A stretch of 64,000 nucleotides of DNA from Phycisphaerales bacterium (GCA_019744815.1 JAIEUA010000004.1:1-64000), one strand, 5' to 3'; shown: positions 34,423 through 42,810, counted from the first letter of the stretch. Translations and numbers: made by a program. Notes: generated by a model from the sequence alone, not told the origin.

Positions 34423-34459
34423 CCATGCCCGAGCAGCGCAGCGCTGCGAGCTGTGAAAA

Positions 34460-35407
34460 TCATAGGGTCCCCTTGGGCTGGATGGCCGAAAGCCGCTTGG
34501 CCAGTCGGCGGACACCGACGAACATGGCCGCCGCGTCACGGATCAACCGAACCTTGCTCCCGGGCTGGTCGGTCCACCGCACGCCGACCTCTTCGATCCG
34601 GTGGCCGAGCTTCCGGGCGAGTTCGATGTGCTCCAGGTCGAACTCGAAGCCCTCGGTCGTGCTCAATCCGGAACCTGGACGGCAGAGTTGCTCGGCGAGG
34701 TCCGCGCGGTACAGCTTGAAGCCGCACTGCGAGTCCTTGACGGCTCCCAGCCTGTTCATCCGCACCCACAGCCGGAACAACTGATGCGACAGACGCCGCT
34801 TGAGCGTCCACGCGGCGCTCTCGCCTGTGACGTCGCGCGAGCCGACCACCAACCCCGCATCGCGTTCAATGGCGATCGCCAGCAGCCGGTCCAGTTCCCA
34901 CAGCGGGGTCGCGGCGTCCGCGTCGCTGACGATCCGGTGGGCCCCCGACGCGAGCCAGAGGCCGTTGCGAACCGCGACCGATTTGCCCCGGTTCTTGCCG
35001 TGCTCGACGAGTGTCGTCGTCCGCAGCGAGCCTTGGTGTGCGTGGCGGAGCATCATCTCGGCCACGGGGACGGTCTGGTCGTTGCTTCCATCGTCCACAA
35101 CCATCAGGCAGGACGTGAACGGCGCGGCGCACAGGTAGCGGATGGCCGCCGCGAGCGTCGCGGCCAGCCGAGCCTGTTCGTTGTACGCGGGGATGATCAC
35201 CGTGAGGTCGATGCTCAACCGAGGCTGAGCGTTCTCCTCGGGCGCCCATCTGCGGACCCGGACCGGCCCACCATGGCCGGCGGCGATCGCTTCGTCGCTG
35301 GTGGTGGGAATCGGATTTGTGCCGTCGATCCTGGCATCGAGGGTAGCGACTTCGACGACTACCGGACGATCCAGCGTGAACGACGCCTGGGGAAGTATCT
35401 CAGCCAC
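34460..35407 (-). CDS. Family 2 glycosyltransferase (dolichyl-phosphate-sugar-synthase type)
   Basis: 315 residues from a GTG at 35407, chosen because AAGGAG lies six bases upstream; an ATG 107 codons upstream in the same frame would translate the 21-bp repeat array and is rejected. The GT-A fold starts at DLTVIIPAYNEQARLAATL. VVDDGSNDQT and the metal-binding SDADAATPLWELDRLL follow, then DSQCGFKLYRADLA and TEGFEFDLEHIELARKLG, a pattern of DPM1/DPG-synthase-like enzymes. The substrate is probably a nucleotide sugar transferred to a polyprenyl phosphate. No membrane segment. It lies between arrays 2 and 3. Confidence 0.85.
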   Translation of the reverse strand: MAEILPQASFTLDRPVVVEVATLDARIDGTNPIPTTSDEAIAAGHGGPVRVRRWAPEENAQPRLSIDLTVIIPAYNEQARLAATLAAAIRYLCAAPFTSCLMVVDDGSNDQTVPVAEMMLRHAHQGSLRTTTLVEHGKNRGKSVAVRNGLWLASGAHRIVSDADAATPLWELDRLLAIAIERDAGLVVGSRDVTGESAAWTLKRRLSHQLFRLWVRMNRLGAVKDSQCGFKLYRADLAEQLCRPGSGLSTTEGFEFDLEHIELARKLGHRIEEVGVRWTDQPGSKVRLIRDAAAMFVGVRRLAKRLSAIQPKGTL

Positions 35408-35598
35408 GGACAACTCCTTTGCGCTTTGGGCCTCGGGCGGCGGGACGCCAGTTGCGGTCGGCTGCGCGGCGCACCGGCGTCGACCCACGGAGGGCAGACC
35501 CCTCTCGGAGCTTCCACCACTCTTTCCCAATCGCCTCGCTGGCGACCCCGTCAGTGAAATGGACGTACCGATCAACAGGATGTGCTCGCCGATTCGAT

Positions 35599-35766
35599 GC
35601 ACGGGATTGGATTTGGGTTGAACGCGCGTGCGAGCGGTTTGTACGGGCGTACGTGAAGGCTGAACGGGCGTTCGAGTGAAGCGGCCGGTCGTTCCGGTCG
35701 ATGGAACGGGCGTCCGATTGGTTTGCACGGGCGTGCGGGCGGCCCGCGCGAGCGTGAAGGCCGTGC
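35599..35766. repeat. 21-bp dyad repeat array 3
   Basis: Seven clear units start at 35620, 35641, 35662, 35683, 35704, 35725 and 35746, with a partial one at 35599. Consensus as in arrays 1 and 2 (for example GGCCGGTCGTTC, GAACGGGCGTCC). It lies in the 424-bp gap between the divergent glycosyltransferase and fibronectin-like genes, ending 66 bp upstream of the latter's start. Confidence 0.8.
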
Positions 35767-35783
35767 GGAAGGCCGCGTGCCTT

Positions 35784-35818
35784 CATTTGGCCATTTGGCC
35801 ATTTGAGCATTTGGCCCT
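35784..35818 (+). repeat. Short 9-bp tandem repeat ahead of 35832 gene
   Basis: CATTTGGCC is repeated about four times with small variation between array 3 and the GGAG ribosome site (35821) of the gene at 35832. It may be a slippage-prone leader element. Confidence 0.65.
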
Positions 35819-35831
35819 TTGGAGTCCTCAC

Positions 35832-36506
35832 ATGCCCGAGCAGCGCATCCCCCGAGCCGACGGCGACTTTGCCGCGTACGCGAATCACTACTACGCCGCC
35901 GTGGAGAAGTTCTGGCCCGTGCAGGGCCTGGACGAGAGCGACCTCAAGCCGCTCAAGGAGGCCCTGAGCGCGTGGAACGCGGCTTACCCCAAGCACATCG
36001 CGGCCCGCAACGCGGCCGAGGCGGCGCGGCAGAACAAGGACGCGGCCAAGCGCGATCTGGAGCGGCAGATCAGGCCCATCTCCGCCTTCGTGCAGAGTTA
36101 CCCCAAGACCACCGATTCCGACCGCGCGACGATCGGCCTCACGGTGAAGGACACCGGCGCCGCGCCCACGCCCGCGCCCACCTCGCGCCCGCTCCTGCTC
36201 ATCGACGCGGGCAGCCGCCTCACGCACCGCCTGCGCCTGGTGGACGAGTCCACACCCACGAGGTCCGCCCGCCCGCGCGGCACGCTGGGCGCCGAGGTCT
36301 ACGTCGCGCTGGTCGCGCCGCGCCAGACCCCGCCCGCCGACCTCGCCTCGTACAAGTTCGTCCGCACCGTCACCCGCGGCGGCGCGGAAGTCTCGTTCCC
36401 CAGCGAGCAGGGCGGATTGAGCGCGGCATATCTCGTGCGCTGGGTTTCCGCCACCGGCGAGCCGGGGCCGTGGGGCGAGACCGTCACGGCGACGGTCGCG
36501 GCGTGA
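35832..36506 (+). CDS. Helical/fibronectin-III-like hypothetical protein
   Basis: 224 residues from the ATG at 35832 with GGAG eight bases upstream. The N-terminal ~100 residues are helical (DFAAYANHYYAAVEKFW; LKEALSAWNAAYPKHI; AARNAAEAARQNKDAAKRDL). The C-terminal ~110 residues look like a fibronectin-type beta sandwich (RLTHRLRLVDESTP; LGAEVYVALV; KFVRTVTRGGAEVSF; AAYLVRWVSATGEPGPWGETV). The partial protein at the window start has a similar beta part. Genes of this layout appear to travel with the 21-bp arrays: array 3 is directly upstream and array 2 is followed by a truncated copy of this gene's first codons. Function unknown. Confidence 0.7.
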   Translation: MPEQRIPRADGDFAAYANHYYAAVEKFWPVQGLDESDLKPLKEALSAWNAAYPKHIAARNAAEAARQNKDAAKRDLERQIRPISAFVQSYPKTTDSDRATIGLTVKDTGAAPTPAPTSRPLLLIDAGSRLTHRLRLVDESTPTRSARPRGTLGAEVYVALVAPRQTPPADLASYKFVRTVTRGGAEVSFPSEQGGLSAAYLVRWVSATGEPGPWGETVTATVAA

Positions 36507-36548
36507 CCGATTCACGTCGTCCGCGCCTTGCCTCGTGCCCGCCGCTGG

Positions 36549-36563
36549 TACACTCACGCCATG
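36549..36563 (+). promoter_or_regulatory. -10 element for a leaderless start
   Basis: TACACT (36549-36554) lies exactly six bases before the ATG at 36561, so transcription would begin at the A of ATG. No ribosome site is seen. The same arrangement occurs at 45993 and 50360. Confidence 0.5.
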
Positions 36564-37037
36564 TCCGACTGGTGGCAGACGATGGACTGGAAGTTCGAGC
36601 TGGTCATGGCTGGCCGCGCGGTGCTGGCCGCGCTCCTGGGCGGGGCCTTGGGCATCGAGCGACAACTGCTCGGGCGCGAGGCGGGCGTGCGGACCTACGC
36701 CGCCGTCTCGCTGGGCTCGTGCGTCTTCGCGCTGGTCTCCCTGCACGCGCTTCCCACCCCCAGCCCCGTGATCGCCGCCGGCGTGGTCACCGGCGTCGGA
36801 TTCCTCGGCGCGGGGATGATCCTGCGCGAGGGCGGGCACGTGGTCGGCCTGACCACCGCCGCCACCGCGTGGGCGACCGCCGCCGTCGGCATGCTCGTGG
36901 GCTTCGGGATGTACCTGCTCGCCGCGGTCTGTTCGGCCCTGCTCCTGGGCATCCTGCTGGCGCACCACCTCCCGGTCTTCAGACGCTGGCGCGATGCGCA
37001 CTTGGAGCGGAACGGCCCCGACGGCCGGCGACGCTGA
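36561..37037 (+). CDS. MgtC/SapB family membrane protein
   Basis: 158 residues from the ATG at 36561. Four hydrophobic spans with the MgtC signature LGGALGIERQLLGREAGVRTYAAVSLGS (quoted in pieces: ALGIERQ, GREAGVRTYAAVSLG) and VTGVGFLGAGMILREGGHVVGLTTAATAWATAAVG. The C-terminal cytoplasmic domain of classic MgtC is missing; only about 25 basic residues follow the last span. MgtC-type proteins affect membrane ATPase activity and Mg2+ homeostasis. The gene is on the plus strand, converging with the efflux pump gene, 60 bp apart. Confidence 0.85.
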   Translation: MSDWWQTMDWKFELVMAGRAVLAALLGGALGIERQLLGREAGVRTYAAVSLGSCVFALVSLHALPTPSPVIAAGVVTGVGFLGAGMILREGGHVVGLTTAATAWATAAVGMLVGFGMYLLAAVCSALLLGILLAHHLPVFRRWRDAHLERNGPDGRRR

Positions 37038-37096
37038 GGAATCATCCACAGCCTCGCTGCCGCCTCCGCATGGAGCCATGATGTCAAGTGCATCGC

Positions 37097-40000
37097 TCAT
37101 GACGTCCCCTCCCGTTTGTTCCCGTCGGCTTGGCCGTCTGTCACAGTCGGCGGGCTGACGGCGGGCGCGGGGTTTGGAGCGGTCGGCATCGCAGCGGTGT
37201 TCGTCGCGCTCACAGCCTTGCCGCCATCCTTCCTGCCTTCCTCGGTGTGCTCTGTGTGCTCTGTGGTGAACGTCTTCACATCGCTGGCCGCGTGCCCGTG
37301 CTTCTCGACGTGCTCCCGCGCCAGCCGCTCGGCGGCGGACTTGCCGAAGCGGTAGAAGATCGAGGGGGTGACGAAGAAGTCCAGCAAGGTGCTGGTGATG
37401 AGCCCGCCGAGGATGACGACCGCGACCGGGTACAGGATCTCCTTGCCCGGCTCGCCCTTGGTCAGCACCAGGGGGATCAGGCCCAGCCCCGCCGTGACGG
37501 CGGTCATGAGCACGGGCGCGACGCGCTCCTGGCTGCCCCGGATGATGAGCTCCTTGCTCCAGGTCTGCCGCTCCTCGGTCATGAGGTGGATGTAGTGGCT
37601 GACCATCAGCACGCCGTTGCGGGTGGCGATGCCGGTGAGGCTGATGAACCCCACCAGCGAGGCGACGCTGAACGGCTCGCGGGTGATCGCCATCGCCGTC
37701 ACACTGCCGATGAGCGCGAAGGGGACGTTGAGCATGATCTGGGCCGCGACCATGCCCGAGCGGTAGTGGGTGAAGAGGATTACGAAGATTGCGATGAGCG
37801 AGCCCGCGCCCAAGGCGAGCAGCAGGCGGGTGGACTCCTGCTGGGCCTCGTACAGGCCGCCGTACTGGATCGTGTACCCCTGCGGGAGTTGGACGTCCAT
37901 CGCGATGGACTTCTTGATCTCCTCGACCGTCGAGCCCAGATCGCGGCCCCGCACGTTGGCGGAGACCACGATGCGGCGGCGGAGGCTCTCGCGCTGCACT
38001 TCGTTGGGGCCGAGTTTCTCGATGATCTCGGCGACGTCCTGCACGAGCACGATCGCGCCGGTTGGGGAGACCAGACGCACCAGGCCCAACGCGGTCGGAT
38101 CGGTGCGGTGGTGGTCGTCCAAGATCAGCGTGATGTCGAAGACCTTCAGGCCGTCGAGCACCTGGCCCACGACCTTGCCCTTGGAGGCCGTCTCCATCGC
38201 GTCGGTGAGCGATGCGGGCGTGAAGCCGACGCGGGCCGCGGCCGCGCGGTTGACGCTGATGTGCAACTGCGGGATCAGCACCTGCTGCTCGACCTGCAAG
38301 TCGGCGACGCCGGGGATGCCCTCCATCGCCGCCTTGGTCTGCTCGGCGAGCGTGCGGAGCGTGCCGAGGTCGTCGCCGAAGATCTTGATGGCGACCTGCG
38401 CGCGGACGCCCGAGAGCAAGTGCTCGATGCGGTGGCTGATGGGCTGGCCAATGCCCGTAGCGACGCCTGGGAAGGCCGCCAGCTTCTCCTCGATCATCGA
38501 GAAGACTTCTTCGCGCGGCAGGATGTCCTTGACCGGAGGCGGCCTGCGGCCCGCGGGCGTCGCGTGTTTGTCGGGGTTCTTAGCCTCCTCCTTGGTCCAG
38601 AAGTCCACCTCGATCTCGCTGGCGTTCACGCCCAGGGCGTGCTCGTCCTGCTCGGCGCGGCCGGTTCGGCGGGCCGTGCTCTTGACCTGTGGGATCGAGA
38701 GGATCATCTCCTCGGCCTTGGTGCCGAGCTTGTTGGATTCCGCGAGCGAGATCCCCGGCTGCTGCATGAACGAGACCACGGCCGTGCCCTCGTTGAACGG
38801 CGGGAGGAACTCCGAGCCCAGACGTGTGACGACAAAGAGAGCGACCGCCACCAGCGCGCCCAGCGTGCCGAGCACCGCGACCGGACGCGGCATCGAGATC
38901 GAATAGGACTTGAGCGCCAGCCACTTGCAGGCCCGCAGCAATGGGCCGTCCTTGCCGTGCTCCATGCGCTTGATACCCGGGAGCAGGTAGTACGCCAGCA
39001 CCGGCGTGACCGTGAGCGCCACCAGCAGCGAGGCGAAGATGCTCACGATGTACGCGGTCGCCAGCGGGGCAAAGAGCCGCCCCTCGATGCCCGGGAGGAA
39101 GAACGTCGGCAGGAAGACGAGGTTGACGATGATCGTGCCCAGGATGATCGGGTTGCGGATCTCGCTGGACGCGTCGAAGACTACCTGCGCGATGGGCTTG
39201 GGGCTTGCCGCGCGGCGGTTCTCGCCCAGGCGGCGGTAGACGTTCTCGACATCGACCACCGCGTCGTCCACGAGTTCACCGATGGCGACCGCGAGCCCGC
39301 CCAGCGTCATCGTGTTCACGCTCATGCCCAGCCAGTGAAAGACCAGAAACGTCGTGATGATCGACAAGGGAAGGGCCGTGAGCGTGACGATCGTCGTCCG
39401 CACGTTCATGAGGAACAGGATGAGCACGATGACCACGAGAATCGCGCCATCGCGGAGCGCCTCAACCACGTTCCCGATGGCCGACTTGATGAAGTGCTCC
39501 TGCCGGAACACGTCGGCGTTGATCTCGATCCCCTTGGGGAGCGTGGGCCTGAGCTGCTCAAGCGTCTGGTCGAGCGCCCGCGTGAGCGTGATCGTGTCCG
39601 CGCCCGGCTGCTTCTGGATCGCCATGATGACGGCGGGCGAGCCGTTGTCCGAACCGTCGCCGCGTTTGATCGTGGGGCCGGCCTCGATGACCGTCGCGAC
39701 GTCTCGCACCAGCACGGCCCTCGGCGGGCTGGCGTGATCGCCGGGTTTGGTCGCAACAAGAGAGAGCGCGATGTCGTCCGCGGTCTGGACTCGACCGATG
39801 TTCCGAACGACCAGTTCCTGCGCCCCGCTGACCACGAATCCGCCGCCAGTGTTCTGGTTGGCGGCGGCGAGCGCCTTCTCGACGTCCTGGATAGTGAGGT
39901 CAAACAGACGGAGCTTGTCGGGATCGACCTGCACGCGGAACTGCTTGAGGTCGCCGCCCATCGCCGTGACCTGGGCGATGCCGGGAATCGAAAGGATCGC

Positions 40001-40492
40001 CGGTCGCAGCGTGAACTCGGCGACGGTGCGCACGTCCATCGGTGTGAGCGTCTTACTGGAGACGCTAATCAGGGCGATCTCGCCCATGATGCTCGTCGCG
40101 GGCGTCATCACAGGCACGACGCCGGGGGGCAGCTTCTCCGTGATGGTGCCCATCCGCTCGGTGACGACTTGGCGGTTGTACTTGAGGTCCGTGCCCCACT
40201 GGAACTCGACGAAGACGATCGAAAGGCCCAGCGCCGACACGCTCCGCACCCGCTCGACCCCGGGCGAGCCGTTGACGGCGGTTTCGATGTTGTACGTGAC
40301 CTGGGCCTCGACCTCCTCGGGCGCGAGGCCGGGGGCTTCGGTCATGATGGTCACGACGGGGCGGTTGAGATCGGGCAGCACGTCCGTCGGCGTCCGGAGC
40401 GTGACGTAGAGCCCGTAGACGGAGACGAGCAGGGCCGCGATCAGCACCAGCACGCGGTTGTTCAAAGATGATCGGATGATCCAGTTGAGCAC
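37097..40492 (-). CDS. CusA/CzcA-family heavy-metal RND efflux pump
   Basis: 1131 residues. Starts MLNWIIRSSLNNRVLVLI, the canonical first membrane span, with the DVLPDLNRPVVTIMTEAPG segment. Twelve membrane spans are expected. Central helices with MTLGGLAVAIGELVDDAVVDVENVYRRL (typical of CusA/CzcA) and LVALTVTPVLAYYLLPG are present, as is SVASLVGFISLTGIATRNGVLM. The last ~60 residues are an unusual hydrophilic tail (HAASDVKTFTTEHTEHTEEGRKDGGKAV...). It pumps Cu+/Ag+ or a divalent metal from periplasm to outside, driven by protons. It follows the adaptor gene by 48 bp. Confidence 0.93.
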   Translation of the reverse strand: MLNWIIRSSLNNRVLVLIAALLVSVYGLYVTLRTPTDVLPDLNRPVVTIMTEAPGLAPEEVEAQVTYNIETAVNGSPGVERVRSVSALGLSIVFVEFQWGTDLKYNRQVVTERMGTITEKLPPGVVPVMTPATSIMGEIALISVSSKTLTPMDVRTVAEFTLRPAILSIPGIAQVTAMGGDLKQFRVQVDPDKLRLFDLTIQDVEKALAAANQNTGGGFVVSGAQELVVRNIGRVQTADDIALSLVATKPGDHASPPRAVLVRDVATVIEAGPTIKRGDGSDNGSPAVIMAIQKQPGADTITLTRALDQTLEQLRPTLPKGIEINADVFRQEHFIKSAIGNVVEALRDGAILVVIVLILFLMNVRTTIVTLTALPLSIITTFLVFHWLGMSVNTMTLGGLAVAIGELVDDAVVDVENVYRRLGENRRAASPKPIAQVVFDASSEIRNPIILGTIIVNLVFLPTFFLPGIEGRLFAPLATAYIVSIFASLLVALTVTPVLAYYLLPGIKRMEHGKDGPLLRACKWLALKSYSISMPRPVAVLGTLGALVAVALFVVTRLGSEFLPPFNEGTAVVSFMQQPGISLAESNKLGTKAEEMILSIPQVKSTARRTGRAEQDEHALGVNASEIEVDFWTKEEAKNPDKHATPAGRRPPPVKDILPREEVFSMIEEKLAAFPGVATGIGQPISHRIEHLLSGVRAQVAIKIFGDDLGTLRTLAEQTKAAMEGIPGVADLQVEQQVLIPQLHISVNRAAAARVGFTPASLTDAMETASKGKVVGQVLDGLKVFDITLILDDHHRTDPTALGLVRLVSPTGAIVLVQDVAEIIEKLGPNEVQRESLRRRIVVSANVRGRDLGSTVEEIKKSIAMDVQLPQGYTIQYGGLYEAQQESTRLLLALGAGSLIAIFVILFTHYRSGMVAAQIMLNVPFALIGSVTAMAITREPFSVASLVGFISLTGIATRNGVLMVSHYIHLMTEERQTWSKELIIRGSQERVAPVLMTAVTAGLGLIPLVLTKGEPGKEILYPVAVVILGGLITSTLLDFFVTPSIFYRFGKSAAERLAREHVEKHGHAASDVKTFTTEHTEHTEEGRKDGGKAVSATNTAAMPTAPNPAPAVSPPTVTDGQADGNKREGTS

Positions 40493-40540
40493 GGGGAGTT
40501 CCTCGGGTGGCGGTCGGGCTTGTGGCGTGAAAGGGCGTGT

Positions 40541-41914
40541 TCAGTGGGAGTGGCCGTGACCGTCGCCGGACTTGGCGGGCTCAGCGACGGGTTCGGGAGC
40601 GCCGGGAACGAACCCGCGGAGCTGCGACAGGCTGAACGCGCCGCCGACCGCGACGACATCACCGGGCACGAGCCCGCTGAGGATCTCGACGACGCGGTCG
40701 TCCCGGGCGCCGGTGGCCACGTCGCGCTTCTTGAAGACCACGTTCTCGGCCTTGCCCTCGCGCACAAAGACGTACTGAACCGGGCCCTCCTTGACGACGG
40801 CCGACGCGGGCACCACCACGGCGCTGTCGTTGCTCGAGATCACCACACTCAGGTCCACGAACTGGCCTTGCCGCAGCAGACCCTGCGGGTTGTCCACGTC
40901 GACGATGACGTGCGCGGTGCGTTTGGATGCGTCGATCAAGGGGCTGAGGAACCGCACGGCCCCTTCCGCCACGACATCGCTCGACGCGGCCACGCCGCGC
41001 CGTACCCGCACCTTCGCATTCGGTGCTCCCTCCACGCGGGAGAGAAGCCCTTCAGGAAGTTCTCCTTCGATCTGCACCCGCGAGAAGTCGCCGATGGTCA
41101 CGATGGGGCTTCCAGCGGCGACGCCCTCGCCGATAACTCCAGGGCGGCTCACCACCACGCCGTCCAGCGGAGCGACAAGACGGATCATGCTCGCGGTCGT
41201 GCTGGAAAGACTTGCTGGGAGGGTTCCGCGCAGGGCTTCGGCCGACGCCTTGGTGGCTTCCATCTGTCGTCGGAGGGATTCGGCCTCGATCCTGGCCTGT
41301 TCAAGCGCGACCCGCCGAAGGCCGGCCTCCGTCCGTGACCGGATCGCTTCGGCCCGTCGCTGCGCGAGCAGATTCGCCGACACGCTCTCGCCTGCGCTGG
41401 TCAACCTCGCGACCTCGGCCTCGGCGATCGCGGCGCCCTGCTCGGATGCCGGCGACTCGATCTCCAACGCCGCGATCTGGGAGCTGGCCCGCTTCGCCTC
41501 GGACGCGAGCCGCTCGGCTTCGGCCTCTAGCCGCTTCACCTCGAATGCCGCACGGGCAAGCTCTGGCGACTCGATCTCCGCGACGACATCGCCCGCACGC
41601 ACGGAGTCACCCGGCTGTACTGTGATGGAGCGGATGACGCCCGCATAGGTCGCCGACACGCTGGCCAGGGAGCCGGGGCTGGCCCGGACCATACCGGTCA
41701 GCCGGACCACATCTTCGACGTGCCCGAAGTCCACCTCCGCAGTCTTGAGACCGATGGCGAGTGCGGTCGCCTCGCTGACCTTCTTGGGCGCGTTGGGGTC
41801 GAACGTCGCGCCGGTCGGTTTTCCGTGACCTTCGTGCGCGTAGACAGGAATCAGGATGGCCGCGGTTGCGAGCGCCAATGCGCCCGCAGCCAGGGCCGCG
41901 CGTGAGCGGACCAT
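40541..41914 (-). CDS. CusB-like RND periplasmic adaptor
   Basis: 457 residues from the ATG at 41914 with GGAG upstream. Signal/anchor segment (LAAGALALATAAILIPVYA) then HEGHGK. Long coiled-coil hairpin at about 130-240 (ELARAAFEVKRLEAEAERL; RRAEAIRSRTEAGLRRVALEQ) flanked by two lipoyl half-motifs (VQPGDSVRAGDVVAEIESPE and VAPLDGVVVSRPGVIGEGVAAG). The C-terminus ends HGHSH. No classic HMBD; that domain is in the separate protein at 31316-32677. It links CusA to a TolC partner. Confidence 0.9.
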   Translation of the reverse strand: MVRSRAALAAGALALATAAILIPVYAHEGHGKPTGATFDPNAPKKVSEATALAIGLKTAEVDFGHVEDVVRLTGMVRASPGSLASVSATYAGVIRSITVQPGDSVRAGDVVAEIESPELARAAFEVKRLEAEAERLASEAKRASSQIAALEIESPASEQGAAIAEAEVARLTSAGESVSANLLAQRRAEAIRSRTEAGLRRVALEQARIEAESLRRQMEATKASAEALRGTLPASLSSTTASMIRLVAPLDGVVVSRPGVIGEGVAAGSPIVTIGDFSRVQIEGELPEGLLSRVEGAPNAKVRVRRGVAASSDVVAEGAVRFLSPLIDASKRTAHVIVDVDNPQGLLRQGQFVDLSVVISSNDSAVVVPASAVVKEGPVQYVFVREGKAENVVFKKRDVATGARDDRVVEILSGLVPGDVVAVGGAFSLSQLRGFVPGAPEPVAEPAKSGDGHGHSH

Positions 41915-42059
41915 GAGCGATCTCCGGGGAAGGAACTGGGATGGACACTGGATGTTAGGAGTTTGGCCGATCGCGGCGGCGATCAGGCTCGATGCGCCGC
42001 GACGCTCGCCCAACAGCGGGGAGACTCCCCGAGGTGGCAAGCGTTGATGGGCGTAATGG

Positions 42060-42530
42060 CTACACGATCAGCGCGCAATGCAGGCGCAGCAGACTGGTCG
42101 GAGGTCTGACGGCGGCCCAAGTCTCGCCATTTGTGAACGGGCGGGAAGGCTCCGCAGCCGAAGACGGCATCGCAACCCAGTCGAGGATCGCGACCAGAAC
42201 GACGGTCGGCAGCTCGATGGTCGGCTTCTCGGCTGACAGCATCTTCGCTTCGTGCTTGCCGCACGTGCAGTCCTGGTGATCCCCATCCGAAGGCGTGTCA
42301 TGATGATGGCGGGTTTCCGAGTCTGAGCGCTCGCCGCTTTCGTCAGCGTCTTCGTGGTTGTTGTGCGCATGCCCGTTCGCGGCCGCTGCGTGGCCATCAT
42401 GGCCCGAACAGGCAGGGATGCACGCCTCGCAGGCGGTCAGAAGCGATTGGAAGTTGCAGCAGCAGAACGGCACCACGACCGCCAAGAGCAGGCTGAGGCA
42501 GGTCCGGAAATGGCTGTTGCGGGGGAACAT
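42060..42530 (-). CDS. His/Cys-rich secreted protein under CsoR-type operator
   Basis: 156 residues (MFPRNSHFRTCLSLLLAVVVPFCCCNF...). The N-terminal hydrophobic stretch is a signal with Cys-Cys-Cys at its end. The mature part has two Cys-x2/3-Cys pairs (ACEACIPAC), then His/Asp/Glu-rich sequence (NGHAHNNHEDADESGERSD, then HHHD), a CTCGKHE motif, and no further membrane span. It looks like a metal-buffering protein. It is the first gene of the cusBA unit (145 bp upstream of the adaptor). A promoter with a TACT-N7-AGTA site overlaps its start codon. Confidence 0.7.
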   Translation of the reverse strand: MFPRNSHFRTCLSLLLAVVVPFCCCNFQSLLTACEACIPACSGHDGHAAAANGHAHNNHEDADESGERSDSETRHHHDTPSDGDHQDCTCGKHEAKMLSAEKPTIELPTVVLVAILDWVAMPSSAAEPSRPFTNGETWAAVRPPTSLLRLHCALIV

Positions 42531-42569
42531 ACTGCGGGGGAGTATACGACGTCATAGATGCTACGTCAA
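42529..42569 (-). promoter_or_regulatory. Promoter with overlapping CsoR-type operator
   Basis: On the minus strand, TTGACG (42569-42564), 17-bp spacer, TATACT (42546-42541): a near-consensus sigma-70 promoter. The operator ATACT GCGGGGG AGTAT covers 42529-42545, overlapping both the -10 and the ATG at 42530. The gap from -10 to ATG is 10 bases and no ribosome site is present, so the mRNA has almost no leader. Confidence 0.75.
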
Positions 42570-42700
42570 CGCTTCGGCTTTGGTTCGAAAGGAATGGAGA
42601 CTGGCACCGATGTTGGCCTGGCAGCGCTGTGTTCCGGGGTCATTTCGCCACTTCAACTGGCGAGTCTGGAGCTTTTTGACCATCTGGCGTCCCAACGAAT

Positions 42701-42803
42701 GCGGTTTCCGCCTGCCCAGGTTAACGACCCGTGCAGATCACACATCCATCCGGCCACCCCGAGAGTGGTCGGCCAACCCTCCGAAACGGTCTTGTACAGG
42801 GAG
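42701..42803 (+). repeat. 103-bp island-flanking direct repeat, right copy
   Basis: Same orientation and length as 9771-9873, 92 of 103 bases identical. Stem 42750-42757 with 42765-42772 pairs as in the left copy, with the C-G/G-C pair swapped. Seven bases after it a perfect intrinsic terminator starts, so on this side the repeat could be the body of a short terminated RNA. On the minus strand the substitutions are mostly amino-acid changing, so selection on an encoded peptide is unlikely. Confidence 0.8.
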
Positions 42804-42810
42804 CTTCCGA

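Noticed and set aside
35408..35728. N-terminal extension of the glycosyltransferase through the 21-bp array
   Set aside because: A GTG with AAGGAG six bases upstream gives a normal-length enzyme; the extension is translated repeat.
15144..35766. CRISPR array
   Set aside because: Units are 21 bp with no unique spacers of regular length, and no cas genes are present.
37130..40471. A plus-strand open frame of about 1100 codons opposite the CusA pump gene
   Set aside because: It is the mirror of a clear RND pump in high-GC DNA; its sequence is Arg/Asp/His-rich low complexity with no domain.
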